From contig BDSI01000024.1 of the NCBI GenBank assembly GCA_003117195.1, positions 275,237 through 339,236 of the forward strand: DNA of 64,000 bases, in the 5' to 3' direction. Position 1 is the first letter of the stretch. The number at the start of each line of letters is the position of its first letter. The position numbers and the translations under genes are program-made. The notes beneath the pieces are model-generated. The model was given only the letters and a program-made list of their open reading frames with translations. It searched no databases and was not told the origin of the DNA. Below are positions 12,256 through 24,012 of the stretch, one piece after another. This stretch comes from Eudorina sp. 2006-703-Eu-15 (Eukaryota > Chlorophyta > Chlorophyceae > Chlamydomonadales > Volvocaceae).

Positions 12256-14044
12256 CTGTGCAGGGTCGTTGCTGGTTTGTTCGGAGGGATGGGCAGTCGG
12301 TGGTCGCAGGAGGTGCTGTACAATGCAGTGTAGGTCCAGCGGCGTCCTCCCTACAGCAGCGGTACTGTTGTGTACCAGCGGGTGTCGCCTGGTGCTGCTG
12401 GTTGGGGCCGCGGCGTGGCGCGGCGTGTGCTGCCCCTGGGTGCGCTCCCCTGCCTTGCCTGGTGCTGGTGGGGATTCCCTCGTCAACCTGCTTAGTTGCT
12501 GTCAAGTAGTACAGAAGGAACTGGTTCATGCCGGTGGGCTTTTCACGCACATCCAGGAAGGGAGGGCGGGGTGCGTGCAGTCCGGGTGGTATTCAGGGCG
12601 GTGCTTTCCTGTGTCGGGACGTGCGATGTGTAAGGGCGTGCTGGAAGAGGCGCGGCCGTCCCGGATGCGTCACGACTGCGATTGCCTGACTCGACCTCAA
12701 ATGGTGGTGATGGGAAGTGAGACCCGCGGGCGCTGGCCCTAGAAATAGTCCCTTGCTGCGGGCTTGGACTTCGGGAAGGTGGGGGAGGAGGTACTGTTGA
12801 CCGTCTTTCATGATGTGCATGTTTCAAAAAAAGCGATGACGACGTGGGTTTGTAACTCGGGACGTGGTGAGCTGCAGGACGGACTTTCCCAGGCGTGCCG
12901 GATCTCTGGTCATGACCCCCGTGCCATTTGCGCCCTTTCGCGCTGCACTGCTGTTGGCTGGGGGCTTGGCCTGTGTTGCTCCGAAATGCCCGGGCCCCGC
13001 CCACTCCCGATCGAATTTCAGTGTTGGGTGACAATTACTATTCTGCTTGTTTAGGATATCTGCGCCTGAAATATGTGGTGGAGGAAAACTTGATGTTAAC
13101 AATTGAAGACGAACGCCGGAACGCGCATCGGGATGATCGGAAACAGGTTCCATTTTCCGGAGGGCGAGGGTGGCGGTGTCCAGCACGGGGTTGAGCCTCA
13201 CAAAGGTCCCGTTTCGAGGTGTGTGTCTGATAAACACGAGTTACATTTCAAAGTGTGCAATGGTGCGGACATGGACGAATGTCCGCCACGTGGGACACAC
13301 AGCGACTCGCACGGCTTGCTTGAGGAGCAGAACGGACTGCCGTGCTGCGAGGCAGTTGTTGCGTTTTGTGTTGACTGCAGTTACCTGATTACAGCTCGCT
13401 GCAATACGCAAAGCCCTGCTCTTTCCCCAGCGGGCGCGTAGTACATAGGGACGTGACAGCGCCGGCGAGGGTCTGTGCATGCTGTGCGTGCGTGACTGAC
13501 GGCACACGGAAGGCGTTTCCTGAGGTTGCGTGTTACGGTACTATTAAAAGGCGCGAGCGTGCGTTCTTCACGACTCTCGCGGAACGATGACGCTGAGGGA
13601 AGGTGGAAACCTCCAATGAGCGGCCCTGGGTGCGGACCCTGTGGGGTGGTGGTCAGCCCGGCTCCGCAGCGGTATGCAGCAGGACGGACTTGTGTACTGC
13701 AAGGCACACGGGCGGTCATGGGCGGTGCACCGCGCGGCTCTCCTGGCCAGACCCTCCGCCCTCGCACCAGCCAGACCCTTAAGAGGCGGATGTGACACGT
13801 CGCCGCCTTCGCTGCGTCCGCTCCCCAGAGCCTCGTTACGGAGCGGAGTCGGGGATCGCCGCCTCTGGGCTGAACGGCAACGTCGAACCCTAGAAACACA
13901 CACGCACATCTGGGTGCGTCCGACCGCTCTCCACAGCATGGTTGCAGCGGCGAAGGCCTCGCGGGCATATGAGCAGGTGCGCCTGCACGCCGCCACACAT
14001 CCCGCCCTGGCCATGTGTACCGCCTTTCACGCGCTTCCAGCGCT

Positions 14045-14049
14045 TTACA
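14045..14049 (-). terminator. Candidate TGTAA poly(A) signal for the ARMC6 gene
   Basis: TTACA on the plus strand is TGTAA on the minus strand, the usual poly(A) signal of Chlamydomonas-type algae. It lies about 330 bases beyond the ARMC6 stop codon. A five-base motif is weak evidence on its own. Confidence 0.35.
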
Positions 14050-14375
14050 AGGCGCTGGGGCGCCCGGAAACAAGTGCACCACAGGCGTCCCCTTGAAGCC
14101 GCACCCCTCCGCGTTCTCCTGCGCTGCCCGAAAGTCATGCGCCTTCGTCATGCGGATGTCAGCACACGCGCTGCACGTCCCTGCATGCCCTGCACATCCC
14201 GCCCGATGAATCACTATGCACGCTGCCCTGCAGGTTGTTTCAATTCAAGTACCCTGCAGGCACACCAAGCAACAGCACTGAAACAGGTCCCGCCAGACAG
14301 CCGCTGCCACTGCGCACTGCCTCCCGTCGCTCGTCCTCCATAAAATCCCAACTTCCCCCCGCCCCCGGTCCATCC

Positions 14376-17300
14376 TCAGTCGTTGTAATTGTCCAAGCCG
14401 AGGTCCCGCAGCGCCGCCGACCCGACGTCTCGACACGAGTTCGGGTGCGCGGCCTTGGCGGCCCGCACCAGCGCCTCCGCCCCCCGCTCCAGGAAGCCCG
14501 GCCGCAGCTCCGGATTGCGAGCCACCATGATGCGGATGGCCAGGCAGGCCTGTCGCTGCACCGCCGCGCGCCCCGGGTGCCGCTGCATCGCCTCCAAGAT
14601 CACCTCCGGGCAGCCGGCCTCCGCCGCCTTGGTGCAGATCTGCGCGTGTCCGTGCGCAGCGTGTGTGCAGCGTCGGCGTGCAGCGCCTGTTCAGCGCGGG
14701 CCCCGCTCAAAAGAGACGTCCGCCACCGACCCCACCACAAGCGCGCCCAGACAAGAGGATTCGGAACCTCCAGCGCCCAGCTGTGCCTTTCACGATTGCG
14801 GGCGCCAAAGCCTTTTATAATGTAACCGTGACAAGGTGGACCCGTATCCCGACTGGGCGTTCCAATGGGCCCAGATAGCTCATCACACACGGGCGAAATC
14901 CTCGCTGGAGATGCATAAAAATAGACACACACCAATGAGCCCAGTAACGCAACCCGCTCCCTCGCGCCCAAGCCACCCCAACTACTCCCCGCCCCGCCCT
15001 TCCCCCCTTGGCAGCAGCGCAGTTTGTGAAAATGTCTACCAATTTCCTATACCCGCCCCGGCCCCCCCTCACCTCAGGCTGCCTCAGCATCATGTTCCCC
15101 AGCAGCCCCAGCGCCACCTCCGCCACCTCATCCGACCCCGGGTGCAGCTCCACGCAGCGCACCACCTGCTCGATCGCCCCCGACTCCGCCAGAAGCTTCT
15201 TGACCGTGTCGCTGTGCGCCAGCTGCCGCAGCGCGCCCAGGCAGGCCCGGCACACGTCTCGCTGCGCGGCACAGTCCCTGCGCAACGCGGGCGCAGGGGG
15301 GCCGTGACAGGGGGGTGTACAGGAAATTGGTAGACATTTTCAAACTGCACTGCTGCCCCGTGCCGGGGGGTGGGTGCCGGGAGAGGTGACCGGGCCAGTG
15401 GGGGTTTGGAACCCAGCAGACGGTGCAAAAGGACATGGGACTCAGTCGAAGACAAAAGGGGGAGGAGGTTCCCAGCGCGGGCAGAGGGAGGGGATTCGTG
15501 GGTGGCAAGCGCAGAAAGGAAGTGCAGGAAGCGCGATGCGCATACGCCAAAGCTGGGCGGGCGTCGAGCAAGCATGCCCGTCGCCTGTTCGTCAGTGATT
15601 CGGTCAGTCAGTACAACCATGTTTGGGGCGAGAAGTCCTGACCAGCATGTTGCTTGCGAGGAAGGTCGACCCGGCCCCGACCGACGAACATTACTACGGC
15701 ACCTTGGACATCCGGCGCCTGCGGCAACCGCGGCCACGCCACCGGTCTTGCGTCCCCGTCCCGGGCCCGGGCCGGCGCGCGGGGGCTGTCAGGGCCCTCC
15801 TGCCTGGACCCACCTCAACACTTGGAGGCAAGCCATGACGCCGCCGTCGTCCGTGAACTCCCGGCAGATTTCCTCATTGGCCGCCACCTGCACTCGGGAG
15901 GGCGGGAGGGAGAGAGGGAGGGGAACCACACAGGTGGCGGGAACTGCAGTTCCTCTTGTTCTAGGTCCCTAGTATGATGACTGCCACCTCTTTGTAACCA
16001 CCACCACTAGCGATCCCTAATATTCAAAATACATCGATACGTTTTGCCCCCTCATCAGCACCGGAAACCAGACCGGCGGCCCGGCCCTCAGTCAAGCTTC
16101 ACCACCAAAAGCGACGGCCTCAGCATTTGGCCAATCGCGCCTGGGCCTGTCCTGCTACCCTTGACTGCACCGCCCCCGGTCGGCCGAGCCTTGATGAAAT
16201 CCACCGACTCAGCTCGGCAGCTTTCCCGCATCCTGCCCCTACGGTATGTCACCTGACCCGACCCGGCCAATATGCCCCTCAAATCCCTAGACCCCCGCCC
16301 CCCGCCGCACCGGACCTTTTTTCTGGCAGCAACGCAGGTTGAATACGATATGTCTACCCTCTACCAATTCCCTACACCGCCCCCTCCGGCCCCCACCCCC
16401 ACCTGCCGCACGGTCGACAGCACCCGGCACGCCGTCCCCGGCTCCTGCGCCGCCGGCACGCGCCTCAGCACCCCCAGCAGCACCCGGATGGCGGCGTGGC
16501 TCTTGGCCAACACGCGCGCGTGCATGAAGGCCTTGCTCGCGGGCGGCCGCTCGTCGTCGGCCGTCGTCACGGCGCGGAGGACGCCGCACGCGGCCCCGAC
16601 CAGCTCCAGGGGCGCCTCGGCCGCCTGCAGCTGCTCCAGCAAGGTGGCTACTGTCCCGGTGTCCACCAGCCGGCACTTGGCGTCCTCCGCCTGGAGCGGG
16701 GCGGGATCCAGATCGGAGTGTCAGGATCCAAGTCCGACAATGATGCGACTAATCTCAATTGCTTGCGGCTCCGGGTCGGGATGGAGAGGAAACCAAACAG
16801 TTCGAGGTAGAATTCGGTCCTGTGGCGGACTCAGGGCGGTTCGACTGCTTGCGCAGCGTTATCCCGTTCAGCGCTGCCGCCGGCCCGCCGCCCCACACAT
16901 TGGTCCCTGGCCGATGCCGCAGGGCTCGTTCTTCGGGTTTATTTTTCAATTTAGCCCCAGGAGGCCCACCTGCTTGGCTGCTGCCTCCGCAACCAGCGCC
17001 GCCGCGATCCGGACTTGGGGTGCGCTCGCCGAGTCCCGGAGCAGGTCATGCAGCAGCTCCACACCCTGGGGGGCAGAGCCAGCCGGCCAACCGACGACGT
17101 GCGGTTGTTGGGCGGCAACATGAATACAGCGGGTCGGAGCATGTTCCTCTTCGGCCTCGCATCCATTCCGACCCACCCTGGCAAACGCAGAGGATGCGCC
17201 CACCCGTCGTCCACGTTGTTGTTCATGTGTACACTATTTGACTCCCTACTTGCGGTGCGCCCCTCCATCAGCTGTTTTCACACTAACCCCCTCAGCGTCT

Positions 17301-19371
17301 TTTGGTGTTCACCCTGATGCGGTCAGTTCTTCCGACTCTGCCCCTGTCCCGAATTCCGGGAAAATGCCACACACACGCGCGGGGTGGTTCACTCCCGGTC
17401 CGGCCCCGCCCGCGGGACCACCCGCCCACCTACCTGTGCCTCCGTGAACGCGTCTCGCGTCTCCTGCCACCCGAGCAGCGCCTGCAGGACCTTGAGAGCC
17501 TGCAGCGGAGGTATGAAGGCATCGAGCACCCCCGCAGCGGTTGGACCGTCTCAGTGGCCCCGGCTTTTACTCCATCACGCGTCCCGGCCCAGTTTCGCAG
17601 TGCAATGTCGCCGTGCAGGACACCGCACCGGTGCACCTGGACAGCCCCTGTCCCTTTGTCCAGGCACGCTTCGGTGTGCACCAAAGAAGGGGATTGTACG
17701 CCCCAACGCTCTCTCGTGTGCGTCCACCCGCGGGGTCCCGCAGCAGCGTCGACATGCTCGCGTCACCATCTGTACGACGTCACCATCTGTACAACGTCAC
17801 CATCGGACTTCGCAGACGAAATCCAGCCAGGGTCCCCCTAGGAACACGCCGGCAGGCGACCCAACTCTCTCGGCCTCTCCTCCATCACGACCTTGCTCTT
17901 CCCCTCCAACCTGCCCCCGCACACCCCGCGGCCCCGCAGGTACCGGTAACAATCGTTGGTCAGTATTTGTCACCGGGCTGGGTGTGTCTGGGCTGTTTCT
18001 TCTTAAACCCCGCGGCCCCTCTCGTCCGAACCCCCACCTGCACCAGCTGGTCCGTCTGCCCCTGGAGCTGTCGGCACGCCTCCAGCAGCGACTGCATGGC
18101 GCCGCCCTTGTGCGCAATTACAGAGGCTTCCTGGGTCAGCGGCGCGGGGCCGGGGGAGGACTCCGCCGTGGAGGCCTGCGTCAAGGGATGTCATCATTCC
18201 CCGGGTGGGGCGGGGGCGCCACGTGCGGTGCGTGGCTATCTAGTTAGCTAATTGAGGTTGATGGGAGGACTCCAGGGGTTCAGCTCGAAACGAAACACGG
18301 AAATCGAAACGCAACCCCGGAGGACGGACTCGGGGATCTGGGTTCGACACATGCCTTAGATCGACACGCCAATACCAGTACACCCAGGAACATCAGTCAT
18401 ACCACGCGCCCGGCAGCGGCGCCCCTGAACATGACGGCCGACTGCCTCTGGGTCGGGGTTCGACTGCCCCGGGTCGCCTCATCCGTCATCCCCCACGCGC
18501 ACCTCGTCTAGGCTCCTGGACAGCGCCTCCACCGCCTCCGGGATGGAGCCCTGCCCGCCGCACGCGTCCTTAAGGCCCAGGCACGCGACGGAGATGGGGT
18601 GGCTGTGGCAGCGGGCGGTCGGGGACGGCGGGGTCATTGCGGCCGAGAGGGCGCGAGGCGGAGCAGTGCCTCAACCTAACGCTGACGTGGCAGCCCCGGT
18701 GTGTGGGGGCTGTGGGAGTTGAGTTCTTCCGCGGGTGCGGCACGCGCTACGGTACTCGCGGCCTAACAAGATCGAGTATGCCGCCTGTCGAAGGCGTCCG
18801 GGCCCGCAACTGCCGGGGCCACACCGTGGTCTACCTGCGCTCCGTGGCTTGTTGACACACCGGCTACTGGCATGGATCCGGTTGTAACCCGTGCCTGGCG
18901 GAGTGCACCCTGTCACTCTTCCAGAATCCGGTTGAGGAAAAGGATCCCGACCCTGCACTGCACACACACCTCTGCATGTCATCCCCGGCCATGTTTGTCA
19001 CAACGCCGCTCAGGTCGTATCCCTGCACGTTGAATTCCACGATGGCGCTTTTGATGGCCTCCTCACGCTGCGGCGGCGAAGGAGGTTTCGGGGAGGGGAA
19101 GGAGGGTTGTTCCGATATCCGCAGCGGTGCGCACCAGACCGCTGGCCTGAAACTTACCGACATATCAAAGTCCTCAATGTTGGAAGCGACAGCTTCATCG
19201 AAGGCCTCCTGCACTGGGGCGCACGAGTGCGCGTGGTCGAACAAGGAGCGAAAGCGCGGGCCGCGGACTGACGAGCCGTCGCTGCAGCTAATTCCTGAAT
19301 AAATTGAAGGAGATCAAGCTTAAGCCTACCTGGGTAAGCTTTGGTTTGGCTTTGGGCCACGCTTGCGCCAT
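14376..19371 (-). CDS. ARMC6: Armadillo repeat-containing protein 6 (ARMC6) orthologue
   Basis: Minus-strand exons in transcript order: 19371-19330, 19208-19158, 19067-18970, 18602-18503, 18175-18038, 17499-17434, 17065-16970, 16690-16403, 15887-15814, 15277-15073, 14639-14376. All are GT-AG and in phase, giving 473 aa, close to the human protein. The start encodes MAQAWPKAKPKLTQ and is spliced to EAFDEAVASNIEDFDMS, which matches the conserved ARMC6 N-terminus; a later exon reads EEAIKSAIVEFNVQGYDLS. The last exon (AVQRQACLAIRIMVA, then GAEALVRAAKAAHPNSC and AALRDLGLDNYND at the end) aligns with the ARMC6 C-terminus. Armadillo repeats with AACGVLRAVTTADDE and AACLQVLRD-type helices fill the middle. 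ARMC6 is a conserved eukaryotic armadillo scaffold whose molecular role is poorly known. A minus-strand TATATAAG lies about 230 bases upstream of the start. The start is chosen because the 42-nt first exon gives the family N-terminus; an alternative ATG at 19244 would retain the first intron. Confidence 0.9.
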
Positions 19372-19601
19372 CCTTCAGTCTAAAATATAAAAACAGACAG
19401 AAGGCAAAAAGTGCAACAACGACGATTCTCCTGTCTCGCACAACTATACAGCTTGCAGGTGCATGAGATGCGACGTATGTTTTGGGGGCTCGCAGTCTGC
19501 GATTTTTTTGGTTTTCCGTGTTCCGAATGTGGATCCGTACGCGGTGTCTCAAATACACCCAGCGCAACGTCTGTCTTACTTCCACTGAAATAAACACAAT
19601 A

Positions 19602-19609
19602 CTTATATA
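19602..19609 (-). promoter_or_regulatory. TATA box of the ARMC6 gene
   Basis: The minus strand reads TATATAAG here, an excellent TATA match in an AT-rich island between the divergent ARMC6 and F-box genes. It lies 231 bases upstream of the chosen ARMC6 ATG, leaving room for a 5' UTR of roughly 200 bases. Confidence 0.55.
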
Positions 19610-19754
19610 GACTTGGCAAGGAGCGGCAGGTCCGCACTTGCTGCGGGCAGGCCCAGCTTATGCTTGACCCGACCTGCGGGTCTCTCGTCATTGCATTACA
19701 TCTCGCCGCTGCCAGCAGTATCAACGAAACTGAAGAAAATTTAAGTTACGGAAC

Positions 19755-21407
19755 ATGGGCGGCTCAATTATTGGTACGTGTCCTGCCATTATTTGCTTCC
19801 TTTGCTTTAAGCCTTGAGCGCGAGCATCACTATACATAGCGAAAGGTGACATGATTGTTAGGAGCCGTCTGTCGAGGGCTCGTTGCGCGAACCCTATTCA
19901 ACCCCATGCAATTATTCGCATACTTATTGAATGTGTCTTGGTGTACATGCAGCATCATTCATGTTGAGCATATTATAAACGATATTATGCAGCAGTCCTT
20001 GCTAAGCGAAGCGCGTCTGTGCGTTGTCGCCCCAACATGTTCAAGTGTCCGGTTGACCAGCTGCCACGTAGTGTACAACAAGCGTAGTAAGGACCTCAGG
20101 GGATTGCACCATGGATGCCCATACCGTACCATCAGCACGCGAAAGCACGCGAAACCCTTGCCGTCAACTCGCCAACGCCTCCTGAACCAGCACACCCCTG
20201 CCCAGGCAAGGCACCCCTCCGTTCCTTGCCGCAGTGCATCCCCTTTTCAGGCACACCCTGCACGACAGCCCGGAGGTGCGGACGCTTGAGGAGGTGCCCC
20301 TGGACGTCCTGAACCTGATCATCTCCCGCATCAAGACTGCCCAGGAGCTCTGCGTGCTGCAATGCGTGAGCAAACGCTGCAGGTAGCCCTCCATGAGGAA
20401 GTACAGGAGCTCGAAGAAAGGAACGAAATGCGGACGTGGGGTCCCATTAATGCTGTAACGCATAACTTGTGCACGGCATTCAAATTACGACAGTCACAGC
20501 GGACCTCAGATGCTGCGGGCCATTATATCTCAAGTGCGCATGTGTTTGCCGATGAAAGGGGGTTGAAATTGGCATCTTTCATGCCAGGGAGTCAGATGCG
20601 CCGCCTTGGGCTAAGACCACTTAGCCCCCCGGCTGCTTGTGTCCTTGGTCGCAACAGTGTTCTAAGCCTCCTGCCGTTGCTATGCTGTCTGGGCTGGCGC
20701 CCTCGCAGAGACGCGGCCGGCGCGGATGAGGTCTGGAAGCGATTGTGCATCACACGCTTTGCGGTGCCCGATACCTGCTCGCCGCCGTCGTGGAAGCAGC
20801 TGTACCGGTGCGTGTGTGGGCTGCGCCCGCTGCCTAGTAGCTGTTCCCGCGGGGACAGGGGCGACCAGCGTTTCCCGCCGAGCGGATGGCAAATGCGCTG
20901 TACGCGTTGGAACACACACACCACTGCAAATGGTCGCCTTATGGCTGTTGGCCGCGATTGTAGGCTTCTGCCTCACCGCTGCTGCTGCCTCTTCTGGCCT
21001 TCATCTCGGGAAGGGGCCGGGACTGGTGAGAGGACAAGGAGCGGATGATTGCGGGGTTGACTTGGGTCATTGAACTTTTCGTTACATAACCCGATTGATG
21101 CCCCGGATAATCGTTTGAAACCGTGCCGCGTCTGCAGAGCGGCGTTGAGGGACCCCAGATCAGTGCCGACAGCATCACAGCAGCCGCACCTCCCTGCTAC
21201 ATGTAAGCCTGCTCCCGAATGCTCCCTTCACATGCCTCCTGCTGCGGTTGGCGGTTGTCTCCCTTCTCCGGTTCAATATGCAGATTCAATTACGAGTTCC
21301 TGTACAAAGTGCTCCTGTCTCGCAGCGCGGAGCAACTGTCGTCCAGCTTCCCGCGCTACGGCAGCGGTTCACGCTTCGTGGGCATGGGCATCGCGATCAA
21401 TGCCTGA
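19755..21407 (+). CDS. Small F-box protein
   Basis: Exons 19755-19773, 20235-20382, 20709-20807 and 21284-21407 join in phase to give 129 aa. Residues about 24-58 form an F-box: LEEVPLDVLNLIISRI, then ELCVLQCVSKRCR, followed by DEVWKRLCITRFAV and SWKQLYR, the usual tail after an F-box. The C-terminal exon (FNYEFLYKVLLSRSAEQLSS) is predicted helical and has no LRR, Kelch or WD repeats. F-box proteins dock on SKP1 in SCF ubiquitin ligases; the substrate-binding part here is very short, so the target cannot be guessed. The first exon codes only MGGSII. It was chosen because it has a good donor (GTACGT) in the needed phase; acceptor 20234 rather than 20250 keeps the F-box in frame. The gene is divergent from ARMC6 and convergent with the EFCAB11-like gene. 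The F-box call is firm; the first exon is less so. Confidence 0.75.
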
Positions 21408-22132
21408 GCAGGAGGGCGACGAGGATGCAGAAAGAGAGGGCTCTGGATAAGAAGAAGACCTGTGAATTTCGAACGGCAGAGTCGCCGAGTCACAAGGGTT
21501 GGAAGGCGAGGGAGCTGATTACAGCGTTATCGTCCCATTGAGTTGCCGCCACAGCATCCCTCCGCCATCGCCTGTGTGGCCCCGCCGCAACGTGGCTGCC
21601 TGGCGGCTCGGTGCGCCGCAGGCACCCTCCCTCAGCTGCATGTTGCTCTGTACTTTGCGGCAAATGTACGGACTTGTCCGCGCGTAATATAAATATATTG
21701 AACCCCGAGTGTTGGTGTGCAGCCCAAACGCTGCACCCCCAGAATGACGCGAGCCCGCATTTCATTGGGGTTGTGATGTAGTGGTTGTCTTCGTGAAAGC
21801 GTTCCTGTGGTGAACCTCTTTCAAGATGTTGTATTGGACGTTTGGAACACAGTCGGTGCACGGAGTAACCGGAGGCAGGGTTTCAGCACTCGTGTTCTTA
21901 CCGCCTGCACCGGCGCATGTGTGAGACATGCGCAGTGCTGCCGGTAATTCATGTCGTGTCGTCCGGAGGTTTGTGCATTGTGGTGATGCTGGTTCGCCCT
22001 TCAAATGCAGTACTGGTGTCTCGTTTGTTGTGAGACATAGGTGAGAGCTGGTTCCAAGGTGTGGAAGCCGTGCTGTGGCTGTCGCGTGCTGTTTCAGCGC
22101 GTTCGAGAAATGGGCTGTTGCCTGACCTGCGT
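21408..22132. other. Convergent gap between F-box and EFCAB11-like genes
   Basis: The roughly 725 bases presumably hold the two 3' UTRs. No further coding exon, RNA gene or repeat is evident. Confidence 0.4.
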
Positions 22133-23040
22133 TCACTGTGCGCACCTCAGCTGAGGCCCTGTTGAGTCGAGGCGGCCTCGAAGTGCGGCCATGAAAGCGT
22201 CGCATGACACCCGCCCCGTGCGGAAAGTGTCCAGCGAGTCGAAGACCTGCAGGTCATGAACGATGGTATTTCTGTATCCGCACTCTGTAGGAATAAGGTT
22301 GGTCTTGCAAAACTTGCAAATCAGGGGGGGACCTGTGTCAGGCTGTGCGAAGGCACGGTGGTTATGAAGGGATGGAGGTTGAAGCGGGCCTGTCACGGGA
22401 ACGGTCTGTAACACGGCAGCTGGCCGACCGACCCGCATGCGTCAAAATCTTTTGTCGAGCGGATCGCTGCTCCTCACCCATCCTCACCTCCTCAACCGCA
22501 GTCCTGTGCACAGTGGGCGTCGCGTTGGCAAAAATGTTGATCGCGTCCTCACGCCGAATGAAGCCAATGCCTGCGAGGGTTGCGTTATCCATCAGATCGC
22601 ACATCGGGTTGTGTTGAGCCAGGAGTGAAGGCGGCACCCGCAGCAGCATCGCTGTTCACCCTTGCCAGCCTACCGGTGGGGTCAAAGGCTTGGTAAACCT
22701 CTCGCAGGCGGTCTGATGCGTCTCGGGAATTCGAAAGCATCTGGTGCGGCCGGGATAAGGCGATGTACCCCATCGCCACTCTTCGCGATCGACCAGACAG
22801 CTACTACGGCATGATCGACTGGGCAGATACCTTGACCAGGAGGAAGAGCTGCTGCACCGTGAGCTGGGCGTCGTCCGGGATAGTTTGCCCGAGCAACCGC
22901 TCTAGGTCCGCGGACCCTGGCCTCCATCCTGTTGCCGCAAGCACTGCGCACTTAAACTCGTGCCGTTTTAAATGCTGTGCACCAGGCGCTATAGCGTTGA
23001 ACGCATCATACGCAACGCGGAAAACCGCGTGGTCTTCCAT
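22133..23040 (-). CDS. EFCAB11: EF-hand-fold protein, EFCAB11-like
   Basis: Minus-strand exons 23040-22831, 22740-22674, 22570-22488 and 22246-22133 are GT-AG and in phase, giving 157 aa against about 163 for human EFCAB11. The order of helices matches: VAYDAFNAIAPGAQHLKRHE, then LLGQTIPDDAQLTVQQLFLL, then LREVYQAFDPTGIGFIRRED, then VFDSLDTFRTGRVSCDAFMA. The loops are degenerate. The last reads D-S-L-D-T-F-R-T-G-R-V-S, lacking acidic ligands at positions 3 and 5 and glutamate at 12. The third is shortened to D-P-T-G-I-G. Calcium binding is therefore doubtful, although the fold should be kept. The gene is divergent from the DLST gene, with 972 bases between the two start codons. A donor site just before the stop (after CTGAG) could lead to another exon, but the length already fits the family. 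Confidence 0.8.
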
Positions 23041-24012
23041 TAATTCTGGCGCGAAACACTTGCAATATCAAAGCATATAGGATTTGACTTTTGCATATAG
23101 GGGTGCTTTTATGGTTGAAGATTGCTGCATTTTTAGGGGTCGAATTTTAAGTTAGTATCCTTAGTAAGCACAACGAATGCAACGAACCGGTCAGCATGCT
23201 GCACAAGTGTACATTCTACACTGTCGGATTCAGATTCATCGCCAACATCTGACCATGGCGTCTTGTATTCAATATAATAGTGCGTCGAGTTAGTTCTACC
23301 CCCTGGCGCAGCGGGGTTGGAGTGTTTGCCGTCGGTGGCCACATCCAAGCCCCTGCAATTCCTCTAAGGAATGCGACGCTGTCACTGACCGCATTGCAAA
23401 CCAGCGCAATGGGGGCTTCAAAGGTATTCTGCGCGATGTCATAGGATGCCATGCAGGTTGCGTGCGGACCTGCCACTCATGCATGATGTAAGACATACAG
23501 CATGCTCGCGGTGAGAGTGATGCAATGTCTTTGATGTCTCGCATCACCACGGTCCAGGGAGAACGGAGATAGGCTGTACGATTGCCCATTCCGTTGCAGT
23601 ACTTTACCACGTGGACAATTCAGATTCTCACGACCAGAGTCTCCGACGGCTTCCTGGAGAGCTGGGACGTGCATTTTAATCCGTTTGTAGCAAGCAAGCG
23701 CTCTGGCTTGGATTTCGCCAGGGCTGGATATGCCATTTTAAGCGTCAAAGGAATTGGTAATGTCGTCATCAGCGTGTTCGCTCCAAAGTGCTGTTTGAAG
23801 TTCACCAATTTGGGGTTAACTGAAACGTGTATCAACGAAGCGTAATGACGTCGGGAAGTTGTACCGAAGAGTATTTGTACAACATTCTGATTGAGAAGCT
23901 TGTCGACTAATACCGCTTGTTGAGGTGTCGTGGTTGAACGGGCGTGGAGATTTAGTGTTCATCCAGCCAGGGAGACTAAACACCGATACTTTCGTGGAAC
24001 CGGAACACCGGC
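23041..24012. other. Divergent upstream region shared by EFCAB11-like and DLST genes
   Basis: The region has lower GC than the flanking exons and no recognisable exon. It should contain the promoters and 5' UTRs of two head-to-head genes. I saw no convincing TATA box for either start. Confidence 0.45.

Larger units (their letters stand above)
11060..14375. other. Convergent intergenic region / 3' UTRs with triplet repeats
   Basis: This lies between the stop of the CNB gene (plus) and the stop of the ARMC6 gene (minus), so it should hold both 3' UTRs. A TGTAA motif on the plus strand lies at 12629-12633 and could end the CNB transcript. CTG/TTG and ATG triplet runs at 12047-12260 give poly-Gln and poly-Leu reading frames on the two strands. 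I recognise no protein, RNA gene or mobile-element core here. Confidence 0.5.

Noticed and set aside
11925..12742. Overlapping open frames rich in Gln, Leu and Val on both strands
   Set aside because: They are produced by CTG/TTG/ATG triplet repeats between two converging genes; no family similarity and no splice context.
17500..17570. Alternative upstream extension of ARMC6 exon 6 reading GVLDAFIPPLQ
   Set aside because: The peptide looks plausible, but a stop precedes it and no acceptor gives the right phase after the preceding exon; CTGCAG at 17500 fits phase 0.
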